64,000 bases of DNA from Methylobacillus flagellatus_A. Its GTDB lineage: Bacteria; Pseudomonadota; Gammaproteobacteria; Burkholderiales; Methylophilaceae. Shown here in pieces: positions 63,473-64,000 of the stretch. Positions within the stretch are counted from its first letter, which is position 1; every line of letters starts with the position of its first letter. The stretch is taken from NCBI RefSeq assembly GCF_031344055.1, contig NZ_JADBEN010000002.1, one strand, 5' to 3'. A program made the translations under genes and the position numbers. The notes below the pieces were generated by a model. That model saw only the letters and a program-made list of their open reading frames with translations, was not told the DNA's origin and did no database searches.

Positions 63473-64000
63473 CTATGTCTCCGCCTCGTCGTGCCTCCTC
63501 GTTGTCGCCTCCGCAGGCATGCCACGACCAGCCCAGCGGTGTTCAATTCCAGACCGGCATGCACTCTCTGACACATCCAGCCGTTCGCCTTCATCGCCGT
63601 AGCAACGGCATTCACCCCGGAATTCCACACAGGCAGCCACAGCAGGCCAAGCAACCGTTGAGTCGACCAGGCGCAGGGATTTGGTCACTATTACCGTTTC
63701 CTGATCGGGCTGCACGCCCTCTTGTCCCTGCTCTTGCAACTTGGCTTTTTCCGCCTCGACCTGTTCCGCTGTCATCGCGGTCACGGTTTGGGTAATGACT
63801 GGTGCCTGCTGTTCCTGAACGACTTCGACTGCTTCTTCCTGCTTAAATATACCCATCTTGCCCATGACCCGACTAACGGCGCTATAGCCCAAGATCGGAA
63901 TAATGATGAGCATGGCCACAAACACCTTAAACATCCACGGCGTTCTGTGTTTGACCTTGGTATGCAGGCTGGCAGACTCGTACAACTCAAACGACCCGGC
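63473..64000 (-). CDS. C-terminal part of a Zot / pI filamentous-phage assembly protein, cut by window edge
   Basis: Inovirus pI proteins extrude phage through the envelope; CTX phage Zot is the prototype. The visible 175 residues include the linker FELYESASLHTKVKHRTPW just before a transmembrane helix (MFKVFVAMLIIIPILGYSAV), then a periplasmic domain with ACVEFRGECRCYGDEGERL and a later SACR, the Cys-x-Cys pattern typical of the Zot C-terminus. The reading frame is open to the right edge, so the N-terminal Walker domain must lie outside. A start at TTG 63985 is not the true start. Confidence 0.8.
   Translation of the reverse strand, partial: AGSFELYESASLHTKVKHRTPWMFKVFVAMLIIIPILGYSAVSRVMGKMGIFKQEEAVEVVQEQQAPVITQTVTAMTAEQVEAEKAKLQEQGQEGVQPDQETVIVTKSLRLVDSTVAWPAVAACVEFRGECRCYGDEGERLDVSESACRSGIEHRWAGRGMPAEATTRRHDEAET

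Overview
The window reads as a chromosomal segment of a GC-rich betaproteobacterium, most likely a methylotroph of the Methylophilaceae (Methylobacillus-like). Reasons: the smc-zipA-ligA and tig-clpP-clpX-lon-hupB-tRNA-ppiD orders, a PQQ-dependent alcohol dehydrogenase with a lanthanide-type active site, and two heme-copper oxidase clusters. The genus is inference; no rRNA or other decisive marker is present.

Region by region. (1) 1-10.9 kb is housekeeping: the end of queF, then smc, zipA, ligA, a CysQ-type phosphatase, a TPR protein, and the msrPQ periplasmic methionine sulfoxide repair pair. (2) 11-21.6 kb holds a membrane channel-like protein, a cold-shock protein, the tig-clpP-clpX and lon proteostasis block (lon has a good heat-shock promoter), HU, tRNA-Val(UAC), tRNA-Asp(GUC) and ppiD. 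(3) 21.6-42.8 kb is an accessory, stress-flavoured block. Its core is a glgE / treS-maltokinase / treZ / treY operon for alpha-glucan and trehalose. Around it lie small secreted or membrane proteins, a phospholipase D-VTT fusion with a nuclease-fold partner, a heme-oxygenase-like protein, a methyltransferase, a GSP39-type dehydrogenase, a KGG-repeat stress protein and a copCD copper pair. (4) 42.8-53.1 kb holds a cbb3-type oxidase cluster with a single-heme CcoP-like subunit, an SDR-DoxX/DUF2269 pair, a zinc alcohol dehydrogenase, a CYP152-type fatty-acid peroxygenase and an HbpS/GlcG-like protein. (5) 53.1-60.4 kb is one tightly coupled minus-strand operon: PQQ dehydrogenase, lipoprotein cytochrome c, caa3-type oxidase subunits II, I and III, a small membrane protein and a CtaG-like assembly factor. 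It looks like a complete electron path from alcohol to oxygen. (6) After an MscS channel gene the sequence becomes AT-rich. At 62,600-62,627 there is a 28-bp dif-like XerC/XerD site, followed by minus-strand genes ending in the C-terminal part of a Zot/pI protein. This is the edge of a filamentous (inovirus) prophage integrated at dif, which would also place this end of the window near the replication terminus.

Three copies of a roughly 270-285 bp imperfect palindromic, MITE-like repeat lie in intergenic gaps at 11.0, 18.6 and 41.7 kb. The third separates copC from copD, and its right end appears to supply the copD start codon. No CRISPR array, rRNA, transposase gene or obvious transcription-factor gene was seen.
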